Of a stretch of DNA of 64,000 bases, positions 44,667 through 53,590 are shown in pieces; the first letter of the stretch is position 1; each line of letters opens with the position of its first letter. Location: the NCBI RefSeq assembly GCF_014646195.1, contig NZ_BMMZ01000010.1:124001-188000 (forward strand), read 5' to 3'. A program made the position numbers and the translations under genes. The notes under the pieces are model-generated. The model had not been told where the DNA came from, did not search any database, and saw only the letters and a list, made by a program, of their open reading frames with translations. The DNA is from Microlunatus endophyticus. GTDB taxonomy: Bacteria > Actinomycetota > Actinomycetes > Propionibacteriales > Propionibacteriaceae.

Positions 44667-46841
44667 ATGACTTCCCGCATCGACTCGTCCCCGACCCGGA
44701 TCGGTTCCCCGATCGGCATCGCCGCAGCGGAATTCCGCCGCTTCCGCGGAACCATGCCGAGGATCGCACTGGTCTTCGTCGCTCTGGTCCCGTTGATCTA
44801 CGGTGCCATCTACCTGGCCGCCAACTGGGACCCGTACGGCCGGCTCGCCAACCTGCCGGTCGCCGTGGTCAACCAGGACAAGCCGGCCACCGCCCAGGGC
44901 CGGACCGTCAACGCCGGCACCGACTTCGTCAACAAACTCCTTGCCCAGAACGAATTCGACTGGCATCAGGTCGACGAGCGGACGGCCCAGAGAGGCCTCG
45001 CCGACGGCGATTACTACCTGGTCGTCACGGTGCCGTCCACCTTCTCCACCGACCTGGTCAGCGGTCAGACGCCGGACCCCGTCCGCGCCCACATCCAGGT
45101 CCGACGCAACGACGCCAACGGCTTCGTGATCGGCAGCATCACCAACACCGCACAGTCCAAGATCGAAGAGGCCGTCGACCAGTCCGCAGTGCAGAGCTAC
45201 TTCGAGGTCGTCTTCGACAATCTCAGCACGATCAAGAGCGGTCTGGACGATGCCGCCGACGGCTCGAAACAACTCGACGACGGACTGGCCTCGGCCCACA
45301 CCGCCTCGGGCAAGATCGCCACCGGCGCGGCGAACCTGGCCTCGGGTGCGACTGATCTCCAAACCGGCGCCAAGAGCCTCTCCGACGGATTGGGCACCGC
45401 CGAGACCGGTGCCGATGATCTTTCCGACGGACTGCAGACGATGACCACCAAGTCCAGTGACCTGGCCACCGGCGCCGACCAGGTGGCGACCGGCACCCAG
45501 CAGCTGCATGACAAGGTGGTCCCGCCACTGACCGCGCTGCAGAAGGCCTTGCCCCAGATGCAGAAGAACGGCACCGAGGCCGGCGATGCGCTCAACGACA
45601 TCGCCGACACGGCAACCGGCAGCAGCGCGTCGATCTCCAATGATCTCGACCACGCCGACGCCGAGCTGGCCCAGCTGCAGAAGCAGCATCCCGAACTGGC
45701 CGACGACCCGGCATTCCAGCGGCTCTCCAACCGGGTCGACTCCGCCTCTGACCGGGCCGGCACGATCGCCGACGCGGCACAGTCCAACGCCGAGTTGATC
45801 TCCACCATCACCACCGACGCACAACAGGCCGGCGACGACCTGTCGGACTCCCTGGCCGACAGCAAGAAGAACATCAACGATCTCAACAACGGCGCCCACG
45901 ATGTCGCCAGTGGAGCGCACGCGCTGAACACGGCGATCGGCAGCGCCTCCACCGGAGCCGACTCGCTGGCGACCGGGGTGACCACCGCGGCCAACGGCGC
46001 ATCCGATCTGTACGCCGGGGCGACCACGCTCTCCGACGGTGCGGACAGCCTCAAGACCGGCACCCACGACCTGGATTCGGCGCTCGGTCGGCTGTCGACC
46101 GGTGCCTCGACCCTTCATGATCAACTCGCGGCAGCGGCCAAGAAGGTGCCCGCGATCACGCCGGACCAGCAGGACAGTGCGGCCCAGGTGCTCTCCTCAC
46201 CGGCCAAGGTGGACATGCACGTGGACAATCCCGCCACCTACTACGGGCGAGGCCTGGCTCCGATGTTCTTCTCGATCGCGCTGTGGGTGTTCGGGATCTC
46301 GGCGTTCCTGATCATCCGGCCGGTGGTCGGCCGGACACTCGCCGGCCGGGCCAATCCGGTCGCCCGCTACCTGGGCAGCTGGCTTCCGGCCGGGCTGCTC
46401 GCCACCATCGGCGGCTACCTGGCCATCAGCACCGTCTGGCTGTTCCTGGGGCTCGATCCGGTACGGCCGCTGGCGCTCTACGGACTGACGGCCCTGGGCG
46501 CGGTCGCCTTCTCGGCGATCGCTCACCTGCTGCGGACCGCGCTCGGCACGCCCGGCTCGGCGCTGTTGCTGGTCTGGCTGATCCTCCAACTGGCTTCGGC
46601 GGGTGGCACCTATCCGCCGGCCGTCCTGCCACGCTTCTTCTCCGCGATCCACCCGTACATGCCGATGAGCTATCTGATCGACGCGTTCCGGGTCACGATC
46701 TCCGGCGGCGAGACCGCCCACCTCGTACAGGACGTGATCGTACTGGCCTCGATCGCCGTCGTGGCGCTGGCTCTCGGGGCCTGGGTGTTGATCAGGAAGC
46801 AGCGACTTTCGATGCGGGATCTGCATCCGCCGCTGGCGTGA
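44667..46841 (+). CDS. YhgE/Pip domain membrane protein
   Basis: A 724-residue protein of the YhgE/Pip family, related to the permease part of ABC-2 exporters and to the type VII-associated EsaA. One helix near residues 33-52 (IALVFVALVPLIYGAIYLA) leads to a PYGRLANLPVAVVNQDKPA segment typical of the family. A long extracytoplasmic region (about 65-520) follows, rich in Ala/Asp/Thr/Gly heptad-like repeats such as TGAANLASGATDLQTGAKSL. Five to six helices end the protein. ATG at 44667 has AGCAGG upstream. Its last 50 bases overlap the convergent mannosyltransferase gene. Confidence 0.9.
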   Translation: MTSRIDSSPTRIGSPIGIAAAEFRRFRGTMPRIALVFVALVPLIYGAIYLAANWDPYGRLANLPVAVVNQDKPATAQGRTVNAGTDFVNKLLAQNEFDWHQVDERTAQRGLADGDYYLVVTVPSTFSTDLVSGQTPDPVRAHIQVRRNDANGFVIGSITNTAQSKIEEAVDQSAVQSYFEVVFDNLSTIKSGLDDAADGSKQLDDGLASAHTASGKIATGAANLASGATDLQTGAKSLSDGLGTAETGADDLSDGLQTMTTKSSDLATGADQVATGTQQLHDKVVPPLTALQKALPQMQKNGTEAGDALNDIADTATGSSASISNDLDHADAELAQLQKQHPELADDPAFQRLSNRVDSASDRAGTIADAAQSNAELISTITTDAQQAGDDLSDSLADSKKNINDLNNGAHDVASGAHALNTAIGSASTGADSLATGVTTAANGASDLYAGATTLSDGADSLKTGTHDLDSALGRLSTGASTLHDQLAAAAKKVPAITPDQQDSAAQVLSSPAKVDMHVDNPATYYGRGLAPMFFSIALWVFGISAFLIIRPVVGRTLAGRANPVARYLGSWLPAGLLATIGGYLAISTVWLFLGLDPVRPLALYGLTALGAVAFSAIAHLLRTALGTPGSALLLVWLILQLASAGGTYPPAVLPRFFSAIHPYMPMSYLIDAFRVTISGGETAHLVQDVIVLASIAVVALALGAWVLIRKQRLSMRDLHPPLA

Positions 46842-48435
46842 TCTGCGGATCGCCCACGCCCGGTCCTTGATCATCGCCGTCCACTCCGGACGGCGACCGC
46901 CAGACCATCCACAGCTGCGGGCGCTGTGGCCACTTCCACCACAGGAAGACCGCCGCCAGGATGAGCATCTGCACGATCGGGGAGATCGGCGCCCGGACCC
47001 GTGCGGCAGCCCAGGTCAGCGCTGGGCCGAAGGGGATGGCGCGACCGGGCACGAAGGATGCCGACAGTACGGCTCCGCGGATCACCAGCAGCCGGTCCAG
47101 CTTGCCGGCGGTCAGTAATGCCACCGGCATCCAGACCTGCAGGTCGTACCAGCTCAGGGTGTAGATCGAGGTGGTCACCCAGGCGAAGCCGATGATCATC
47201 GCCGTCCGCAGCGCGATGGTCATCGGATCCTTGCGGGAATCGACACCCGGTGCGATCCCCGGAGCCGGGTCCCAGGGCAGCACCTTGGACAGCATGTAAA
47301 CGATCATCGGCAGCAGCACATAGCTGAGCACACCGACGACGATCTTGGCCGGCGAGTGGCCGAAAATGCTGACCAGTAATGAGAAAAGCAGGTTGACCCA
47401 GCCGCCGGTGGAGATGATGCCGCCGTTGCGGATGGCCTGGTGCAGGGCCGCGGGCTGCCAGAGCCCGTACGCCGCCACCATCGGGATCGCGGCGCCGAGA
47501 CAGATCTTGAGCAGCTGTTTGGGCTCGTGGCGGTAGGCCCACAGCATCGCGATCCCCCAGATCCCGATACTGATCTTGGCGCAGCCGCCGACCCCGACTG
47601 CGAGGCCGGCCAGGAACGGGCTCTTGCGGATCACGATCATGCCTGCGACCGCGAAGACCACCGAGAGCGCTTCGTTGTGGGCACCGGCGACCACTGCCCA
47701 GATCAGCACCGGATTCGCGATCGTCATCAGCGCGGCCCGCGCCTGCCGCTCGGGTTCAGCGCTACGGGCGATGAAGAGCACGCCGAGGCAGGCCAGCACG
47801 AACGGCACTGCCGAGAACAGCTGCAGCCAGAAGACGATGTCGTGCATGTTCGTGCCGCCGAGCTTGTTGGCAGCGACCTGGGTCCAGGACGTGATCGGCC
47901 CGTACACGCTCGGGGTGTCGGTCCAGGGCCGTTCGGTCCAGTGCATCACCGGGTCGTACTGGCCGCGGAAGATGTCGGCAGGCGTGACCTCGTACGGATT
48001 GCGCCCGATCACCTGCAGCCGACCGTAGGCCGCATACATCAGCACATCGGCAGAGGTGAGCGGCGGCACCAGGATCGTGGCCGTGATCAGGCCGACGCCC
48101 AGCCAGATCAGCCGCCGGACCCGGGGCCGCCAGCCGTCGTCCAGCGCCCGCATCGCGATCCGCAGCCCGACCGCGCCGACCGCGATGGCGGCCCAGATCA
48201 TCAGCGATACCAGCCACTCGTTGGGATCCAGGATCCCCTTCGGCAGATACCACGGCGGCAGCAGGTCACGTCGCGGACCGACGGTGATGGTGATCACCGA
48301 CGGCCCGAGGCCGCCGACGATCACACACAACCCGACGGCGCCGACGATGCCGGCCAGGCCGACCCGATGATCACGATGCCAGCGGAGCGGTCGATAGCCG
48401 GTCGCCGGGGCGACCGCGGTCCGGACTGCATTCAT
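46792..48435 (-). CDS. polyprenol-phosphomannose-dependent mannosyltransferase (MptB-like)
   Basis: A 547-residue GT-C glycosyltransferase with about twelve to thirteen helices. Family marks are VPPLTSADVLMYAAYGRLQVIGRNPYEV near residue 120, with the catalytic Asp in the first outside loop, and WTDTPSVYGPITSWTQ near 168. MptB enzymes extend the alpha-1,6-mannan core of lipomannan in mycolata; in other actinobacteria they build related wall mannans. It follows the GT2 gene by 37 bases on the same strand, which may supply its lipid-linked donor. ATG at 48435. Confidence 0.88.
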   Translation of the reverse strand: MNAVRTAVAPATGYRPLRWHRDHRVGLAGIVGAVGLCVIVGGLGPSVITITVGPRRDLLPPWYLPKGILDPNEWLVSLMIWAAIAVGAVGLRIAMRALDDGWRPRVRRLIWLGVGLITATILVPPLTSADVLMYAAYGRLQVIGRNPYEVTPADIFRGQYDPVMHWTERPWTDTPSVYGPITSWTQVAANKLGGTNMHDIVFWLQLFSAVPFVLACLGVLFIARSAEPERQARAALMTIANPVLIWAVVAGAHNEALSVVFAVAGMIVIRKSPFLAGLAVGVGGCAKISIGIWGIAMLWAYRHEPKQLLKICLGAAIPMVAAYGLWQPAALHQAIRNGGIISTGGWVNLLFSLLVSIFGHSPAKIVVGVLSYVLLPMIVYMLSKVLPWDPAPGIAPGVDSRKDPMTIALRTAMIIGFAWVTTSIYTLSWYDLQVWMPVALLTAGKLDRLLVIRGAVLSASFVPGRAIPFGPALTWAAARVRAPISPIVQMLILAAVFLWWKWPQRPQLWMVWRSPSGVDGDDQGPGVGDPQITPAADADPASKVAAS

Positions 48436-48472
48436 CGTGTGGAGCTCATCGCGTAGGGCTCATGGCGGGAGC

Positions 48473-49279
48473 TCATCGCTGCCGGAAGCGCTGCAGCAGT
48501 CCGCTGACCGCCGACTGACCCGTGAGCTCGTCGCGAGCCTTGCTGCCGGCCCGGGCGATCATGCCACGGGCCGTCAGCGCCCGGGTCACGTCGGCGAGCT
48601 GGCGGGCCCGGTGCAGCTGGCCGGAGAGATCATTGGCTGTCGCCCGGTGACCAAGATCGACATCGATCTCCTGGACTGTGAGCCCCGCACGGACGATGTC
48701 AATCGTCATCCCGACCTCGACCCCCCAACCGGCAGCGAGCGGACTTGCGAGTTCGAAGGCCCGGCGGGTCAGACACCGCTGGCCCGACAGCGGCGCCCTC
48801 GTCTGGAAACCACACAGCTCGGCTATACCACGGCGAGCCGTGGTGACCACGAGTCCCATTCCGCCGGCCGGGGAGCCGTCCTCGGTGATCTGGGCAGGCA
48901 GCACCCCGATCGCGAGTGCCGCATCGCCGGCGACCACCGGTCCGATCAGCGGCGCCGCGTTGGCGGCGGTGGCGCCGAGATCGGCGTCCAGGAACAGCAG
49001 GATGCCGGCCTCGGGCCGGCCGTCGCGCTGCTCGATCACGCCCAGCGCGTTGACCCCGGACTCGAGCGCGGCCGCCTTGCCGCGGTTGCGTTCGTGCCGG
49101 ACCACGATCGCGCCGGCAGCGGCGGCGTACTCCCCCGTTCGGTCGGTGCTGCCGTCGTCGACCACGATCACCGTGGCGACGTGCGGCAGGTCGCGTACGG
49201 CCGCAACGGTTGCAGCGATCCGCTGCTCTTCGTTCTTGGCCGGAATCACTGCCGCGATCCGACTGCCGGTCGTACTCAC
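48473..49279 (-). CDS. family 2 glycosyltransferase
   Basis: A 268-residue GT-A enzyme. It begins IAAVIPAKNEEQRIAATV, has the nucleotide-binding VIVVDDGSTDRTG near residue 40 and the metal-binding LLFLDADLGAT near 95, and GWGVEVGMTIDI near 185, as in polyprenol-phosphate sugar synthases and glucosyl-3-phosphoglycerate synthase-like enzymes. No membrane helices follow. It precedes the MptB-like gene as a pair, so it may make polyprenol phosphomannose or act in the same wall glycan. It is divergent from arcA. Confidence 0.85.
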   Translation of the reverse strand: MSTTGSRIAAVIPAKNEEQRIAATVAAVRDLPHVATVIVVDDGSTDRTGEYAAAAGAIVVRHERNRGKAAALESGVNALGVIEQRDGRPEAGILLFLDADLGATAANAAPLIGPVVAGDAALAIGVLPAQITEDGSPAGGMGLVVTTARRGIAELCGFQTRAPLSGQRCLTRRAFELASPLAAGWGVEVGMTIDIVRAGLTVQEIDVDLGHRATANDLSGQLHRARQLADVTRALTARGMIARAGSKARDELTGQSAVSGLLQRFRQR

Positions 49280-49331
49280 GCTCTACAGGTTAACGGGTCG
49301 CACGACCGGTTCTCGGCGAGTGCTCTCAGCG

Positions 49332-50648
49332 ATGGGTACCCTCAGCGACATGGCCCGGATCCCCGCTGCGGCGCGCCCCGAACCGCCAGGACCAGCACCG
49401 CGTGTCGGCGTCGGTTCGGAGGTCGGTCGATTGCGTACGGTGTTGTTGCACCGGCCGGGCGAGGAGCTGCGGCGCCTGACCCCACGCAACAACGACGCGC
49501 TGCTCTTCGACGGCATCCCCTGGGTGGACCGCGCCCAGGACGAGCATGACGCCTTCGCCGCCGCGTTGCGCGATGGCGGCGTCGAGGTGCTGTATCTGGC
49601 CGACCTGCTCACCCGGACCCTGGCCGAGGACGACGCCCGGGCGACAGCGATCGAGCTGACCCTGGCCGAGCTGCGGCTCGGCGACCGGCTGCGGCGCTAC
49701 CTCCGCGACGCGCTGTCGGCAGCGGACCCGCAGCGGCTGGCCGAGGTGATGATGGCGGGGCTGCGCAACGACGAGGTGCGCGGCGTCCGCAGCCTGGTGA
49801 CCGGACTGCTGGCCCATGACCACTTCCTGATCGATCCGCTGCCCAATCTGTTGTTCACGCGGGACTCGAGCGCCTGGATCGGCGATCGGGTGCTGGTCAC
49901 CTCGCTGACCATGCCGGCCCGACGCCGCGAGACCCAGCTGACCGAGTTGATCTACAGCTTTCATCCGCGGTTCGTCGGCGTCCAGCGGTTGTTCGGGCAG
50001 CGCCAGCCGGACTCGCACCAGCCGAGCCCACACCTACCGTCGGAGCAGATCGAGGGCGGCGACATCATGGCGCTGGGCAACGGCGCACTGGCCGTCGGCG
50101 TGGGCGAGCGCACGACTCCGGCCGGTGCCGAACGCCTGGCGCGTACGGTGCTGGAGGCGGGTCTGGCCCGGGTTGTGCTCGCCGTCCCGATCGCCCAGGA
50201 CCGGGCCACCATGCATCTGGACACCATCTGCACGATGGTCGATACCGACGCCGTGGTGATGTATCCCAATGTCGCCCACGACCTGACGGCTGTGCCGGTC
50301 ACGCTGGGCGCCGACGGCGAGCTGTCGCTCGGACCCCGTCGGCCGTTCCTGCAGGTTGCGGCGGAGGCGATGGGTATCGACCGGCTGCACCTGATCGACA
50401 CCGGCCTGGATCCGGTCACCGCCGAACGCGAGCAGTGGGACGACGGCAACAACACCCTGTGCATCGCTCCGACGGTCGCGGTCGCGTACGAGCGCAATGT
50501 GCAGACCAATGCCCGGCTGGAAGCAGCAGGGATCGAGGTGGTCACGATCGCGGGAGCCGAGCTCGGCACCGGTCGTGGCGGCCCGCGCTGTATGTCCTGC
50601 CCGATCCTTCGCGACCCCCTGCCCGCCGAGGGGTCACAAATTCCTTAA
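49332..50648 (+). CDS. arcA: arginine deiminase
   Basis: A 438-residue guanidino-group hydrolase giving citrulline and ammonia. Family motifs: SEVGRLRTVLLHRPGEELRRLTPRN near residue 30, LLFTRDSSAWIGD near 180 with the catalytic Asp, EGGDIMALG near 240, MHLDTICTMVDTD near 295 with the catalytic His, and the nucleophile Cys in GGPRCMSCPI near 428. It stands alone, without ornithine transcarbamylase, carbamate kinase or an arginine/ornithine antiporter. ATG at 49332 or 49350 are both possible. The last few residues (EGSQIP) and the stop lie in a long palindrome. Confidence 0.95.
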   Translation: MGTLSDMARIPAAARPEPPGPAPRVGVGSEVGRLRTVLLHRPGEELRRLTPRNNDALLFDGIPWVDRAQDEHDAFAAALRDGGVEVLYLADLLTRTLAEDDARATAIELTLAELRLGDRLRRYLRDALSAADPQRLAEVMMAGLRNDEVRGVRSLVTGLLAHDHFLIDPLPNLLFTRDSSAWIGDRVLVTSLTMPARRRETQLTELIYSFHPRFVGVQRLFGQRQPDSHQPSPHLPSEQIEGGDIMALGNGALAVGVGERTTPAGAERLARTVLEAGLARVVLAVPIAQDRATMHLDTICTMVDTDAVVMYPNVAHDLTAVPVTLGADGELSLGPRRPFLQVAAEAMGIDRLHLIDTGLDPVTAEREQWDDGNNTLCIAPTVAVAYERNVQTNARLEAAGIEVVTIAGAELGTGRGGPRCMSCPILRDPLPAEGSQIP

Positions 50649-50726
50649 TACCTGCGGTGTGTCGTGCCCGGTCGAGAATCCTCGCTGACGACACGCGGCG
50701 CATATTGAGGAATATCTGACCCCTCG
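50627..50726. repeat. 100-bp imperfect palindrome shared by arcA and glpQ ends
   Basis: Left arm 50627-50666 and right arm 50687-50726 are 40 bases each and match at about 30 positions as inverted copies, starting with ten identical bases (CGAGGGGTCA), with a 20-base loop. It includes the stop codons of both convergent genes. It is too long and too imperfect for an ordinary terminator and looks like a MITE- or REP-type element. Confidence 0.8.
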
Positions 50727-51532
50727 CGGGAAAGGGTTTCGGCGACGACGTCGGGGAAGTCGGTGGTGAAACCGGTCACGCCCAGATCGAGGCAGAAGCG
50801 TACGTCCGCGGGAGTGTTCACCGTCCAAACGTGCACCTGGTTGCCGGCGGCGATCATCCGGCCGACCCAGTCCGGATCCTCACGGACCCGTTCCAGGTCG
50901 GGGCCGACGATCCATACGCCGTCGGGCAGGACGCCGTCGCCGGCCCGAGACAGATCCGAGATCAGGAAGGTACGCCGCAGCTGGGGCAGCACCTCGCGCA
51001 ACTTGACCAGCGCGTCCGGGAAGAACGTGATCACCCGGATCGGCGAGTCGGCACCGGCCCAACCGCGTTCGGTGAGCAGTTCGGCGACCCGGTCCTCGAC
51101 CTCCAGACCACGCGGGTTGGGGTGCTTGGTCTCCAGATTGAGGGTGATCCGCACGCCCCGATTGCGAGCTGCGGCGATCATGTCCAGCAACTCGACCAAG
51201 GTGGTGATCATGCGGTCCTGCGGCCTCGGGTCCGGCATGAACCAGGAACCGAAGTCGACCTGGCGCAACTCGTCGACGGTCCGCGCAAAGGCCGGGCCGG
51301 TGACATCCGAGGTCCGGTCCAGATCAAGATCATGAAGGCAGATCAACTGGTCATCGGCACTGAAGTGCACATCGCACTCCAGGCCGAGTTCAAGATCATG
51401 TTCTTCGGCGTAGGCGATCGCCGCTTGGTAGGAACCGTGCGTGGATTCGGGATAGCGCCCGCTGAATCCCCGGTGCGCGATGATCTCCGGATCCGAAGCA
51501 GCACTGCCGTTGGTGGTCACCCGCCCAGTCAA
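50645..51532 (-). CDS. glpQ: glycerophosphodiester phosphodiesterase
   Basis: A 295-residue GDPD enzyme cleaving glycerophosphodiesters to glycerol 3-phosphate and an alcohol. The metal and catalytic residues are in IIAHRGFSGRYPESTHGSY near residue 17, LECDVHFSADDQLICLHDLDLDRT near 52-75, and NLETKHP near 133 and VNTPADVRF near 250. No signal peptide is seen, so it is cytoplasmic. The final 20 residues are encoded by the palindrome and are probably not part of the fold. Convergent with arcA, with a four-base overlap of the stops. Confidence 0.93.
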   Translation of the reverse strand: MTGRVTTNGSAASDPEIIAHRGFSGRYPESTHGSYQAAIAYAEEHDLELGLECDVHFSADDQLICLHDLDLDRTSDVTGPAFARTVDELRQVDFGSWFMPDPRPQDRMITTLVELLDMIAAARNRGVRITLNLETKHPNPRGLEVEDRVAELLTERGWAGADSPIRVITFFPDALVKLREVLPQLRRTFLISDLSRAGDGVLPDGVWIVGPDLERVREDPDWVGRMIAAGNQVHVWTVNTPADVRFCLDLGVTGFTTDFPDVVAETLSREGSDIPQYAPRVVSEDSRPGTTHRRY

Positions 51533-51555
51533 TCACGGGGTGATCGACGATCGGC

Positions 51556-52476
51556 TCAGGCCCCGCGACGTGCGGGTGTCGGCCTCGCGACGGTCAACTC
51601 CTGGGCCGCGGTGCTGATCATGGCATCCGCGAGCCGGTCCAGCACGGGGGTGTGCAGCTTCCACTGCTGCCAGTAGAGCGGCACGTCGACATGGACCGGT
51701 GGATCGAATTCGACCAGCTCGCTGGAGGCCTCGAATTCGGCGCTCTGCTGCGGCGGGATCATCCCCCATCCCAGGCCGAGCGCGATCGCCCGCGCGAAGT
51801 CGGCGGAGACCGGGATGAAATGCCGTGGCGGCGTCAGCCGGCGGCGGGTCCGGCGCCGCAGATAGCGGTCCTGGAGGGTGTCGTCCCGGTCGAAGACGAC
51901 CACCGGGGCGACGCTCAGTGCCGCCACCGTCGGCCCGTCACCGAACCAGCGGTCGACGAAACTCGGCCGGGCCATCGGCCGGTACGCCATCGTGCCCAGC
52001 CGGCGGACGCTGCAGCCCGGGACCGGGTCGGCGACCGAGGTCACGGCGGCCATCACCGACCCGTTGCGGAGCAGTTCGACCGAATGGGCCTCGTCGGCCC
52101 TCAGGACCTCGAAGGCGACCCTGAGCTCCGGGTCGACACGAGCCAGAGCAGTCAGGGCCCAGGTGTTGAGCGAGTCGCCGTTGATCACGATCGGGATCGT
52201 CGTCACGCCGGCACTCTCGGTGCCGGCCAGTTCCCGGCCGACGTGGTCGTTGAGCACCAGCATCTGCCGGGCGACCCTGAGGATCACCTGCCCGGCCTCG
52301 GTCGGCCTGGCCGGTCGCGTACGCCGGATCAGGACCTGGCCTACCGACGACTCGAGGGCTTTCAGCCGTTGGCTGATCGCCGACGGTGTCAGCTGCAACT
52401 CGCGGGCCGCGGCATCCAGGGTGCCGTGATCGACGACCGCGACCAGGGTCCGCAGCTGGTCGATCTGCAGGTCCAC
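51556..52476 (-). CDS. lysG: LysR-type regulator of the ArgP/LysG group
   Basis: A 306-residue LysR regulator. The HTH is LRTLVAVVDHGTLDAAARELQLTPSAISQRLKALE, residues about 9-43. It is divergent from the LysE-type exporter gene with 80 bases between, which is the standard LysG/LysE arrangement: LysG senses high lysine, arginine or histidine and switches on the exporter. The effector region begins near 92. GTG start at 52476. Confidence 0.9.
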   Translation of the reverse strand: MDLQIDQLRTLVAVVDHGTLDAAARELQLTPSAISQRLKALESSVGQVLIRRTRPARPTEAGQVILRVARQMLVLNDHVGRELAGTESAGVTTIPIVINGDSLNTWALTALARVDPELRVAFEVLRADEAHSVELLRNGSVMAAVTSVADPVPGCSVRRLGTMAYRPMARPSFVDRWFGDGPTVAALSVAPVVVFDRDDTLQDRYLRRRTRRRLTPPRHFIPVSADFARAIALGLGWGMIPPQQSAEFEASSELVEFDPPVHVDVPLYWQQWKLHTPVLDRLADAMISTAAQELTVARPTPARRGA

Positions 52477-52556
52477 GGGCCGTCCTTAAGAATCTCTGAT
52501 GTACCTGCAGAAACTTTAGCTGGTCTGCATCTTGGCGGTGACCTACCGTCGAGCTC

Positions 52557-53186
52557 GTGTTAATCGATCAGTTCACCGGCCCGGGCTTCGGCACCGCCGT
52601 GCAGGGTTTCGGGATGATGATGTCGCTGGTGGTGGCCATCGGTGCGCAGAACGCCTTTCTGCTCCGGCAGGCGATCCTGCGATCCCACGTCCGCGCCCTG
52701 GTGGTGATCTGCTGGCTGTCCGACGTGGCGCTGGTCAGTGCAGGCGTTGCAGGACTCGGCGCAGTCGTGACGCACGCGCCCACCGCCATGACGGTGATCA
52801 GGATCGTCGGCGCGGCGGTGCTGCTCGGTTATGCCGCGATGGCGGTCCGCCGGATGATCATCGGGGAGCACCTGGAGATCGGCGACACCGGTGTCCGGCG
52901 CTCACTCGCCTCTGCAGTCGGCACCTGCCTCGCCCCGACCTGGCTCAACCCGCACGTCTACCTGGACACCGTGCTGATCATCGGTGGGGTGGCCAACAGC
53001 CACGGCGACGAGCGCTGGTGGTTCGCGGCAGGCAGCATGGCGGCCAGCCTGGCCTGGTTCGCCGCACTCGGCTTCGGCGCGGGCCTGCTGCGACCGGTCC
53101 TGCGGACAGCGCGGGCCTGGCGGATCCTCGACTCGATCATCGCGCTGATCATGATCGGCACAGCGATCCGGCTACTCCTGGCCTGA
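52557..53186 (+). CDS. lysE: LysE/ArgO-type basic amino acid exporter
   Basis: A 209-residue exporter of L-lysine or L-arginine with five to six helices. The LysE motif MMMSLVVAIGAQNAFLLRQAI is near residues 20-40, and LAPTWLNPHVYLDTVLIIGG near 122-142 is the second conserved segment. GTG at 52557 fits the family length. Transcription is probably driven by the divergent LysG protein under surplus of basic amino acids. Confidence 0.93.
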   Translation: MLIDQFTGPGFGTAVQGFGMMMSLVVAIGAQNAFLLRQAILRSHVRALVVICWLSDVALVSAGVAGLGAVVTHAPTAMTVIRIVGAAVLLGYAAMAVRRMIIGEHLEIGDTGVRRSLASAVGTCLAPTWLNPHVYLDTVLIIGGVANSHGDERWWFAAGSMAASLAWFAALGFGAGLLRPVLRTARAWRILDSIIALIMIGTAIRLLLA

Positions 53187-53212
53187 ACCGGGACGTGGCT
53201 CGGCCTCGGACC

Positions 53213-53521
53213 TCAGCCCTTGGTCAGCGGGCGGTTGTCCGCGGCCCAGGCCTCGATCCCGCCGTCGAGGTTGATCGCCTCGCGCCCGGTGGAGAGCAGA
53301 TAGGCGGTCGCGCGGGCCGACCGGCCGCCGAGCGCACAGATGCAGACCACCTTGTCGCTGACCTCGTCGACACGCTCCATCAGCTGGTCCAGCGGGATGT
53401 GGATCGAGCCCTCGATCCGGCCGTCTGCCCATTCCGCGTCGGTCCGGACGTCCAGGAGCATCCATTCGGGGCCGGGCAGGGAATCGATACCGGACGGGGT
53501 GATGGCAGGCAGTTCGGACAT
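53213..53521 (-). CDS. rhodanese-domain protein
   Basis: A 102-residue single rhodanese domain. WMLLDVRTDAEWADGRIEGSIHIPL near residue 20-45 and the active-site loop CICALGGRSARAT near 62 with the catalytic Cys are typical. It may carry sulphur from thiosulphate or persulphide to an acceptor. The ATG at 53521 is chosen; another ATG lies three codons upstream. It lies 69 bases after the DNA glycosylase gene on the same strand. Confidence 0.88.
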   Translation of the reverse strand: MSELPAITPSGIDSLPGPEWMLLDVRTDAEWADGRIEGSIHIPLDQLMERVDEVSDKVVCICALGGRSARATAYLLSTGREAINLDGGIEAWAADNRPLTKG

Positions 53522-53590
53522 ATGCACCATTGTGGCTGCTGGACCCGCCGCGTGCCGGGGAACCCGGCAATTACTGGCACAAACGGGCAA

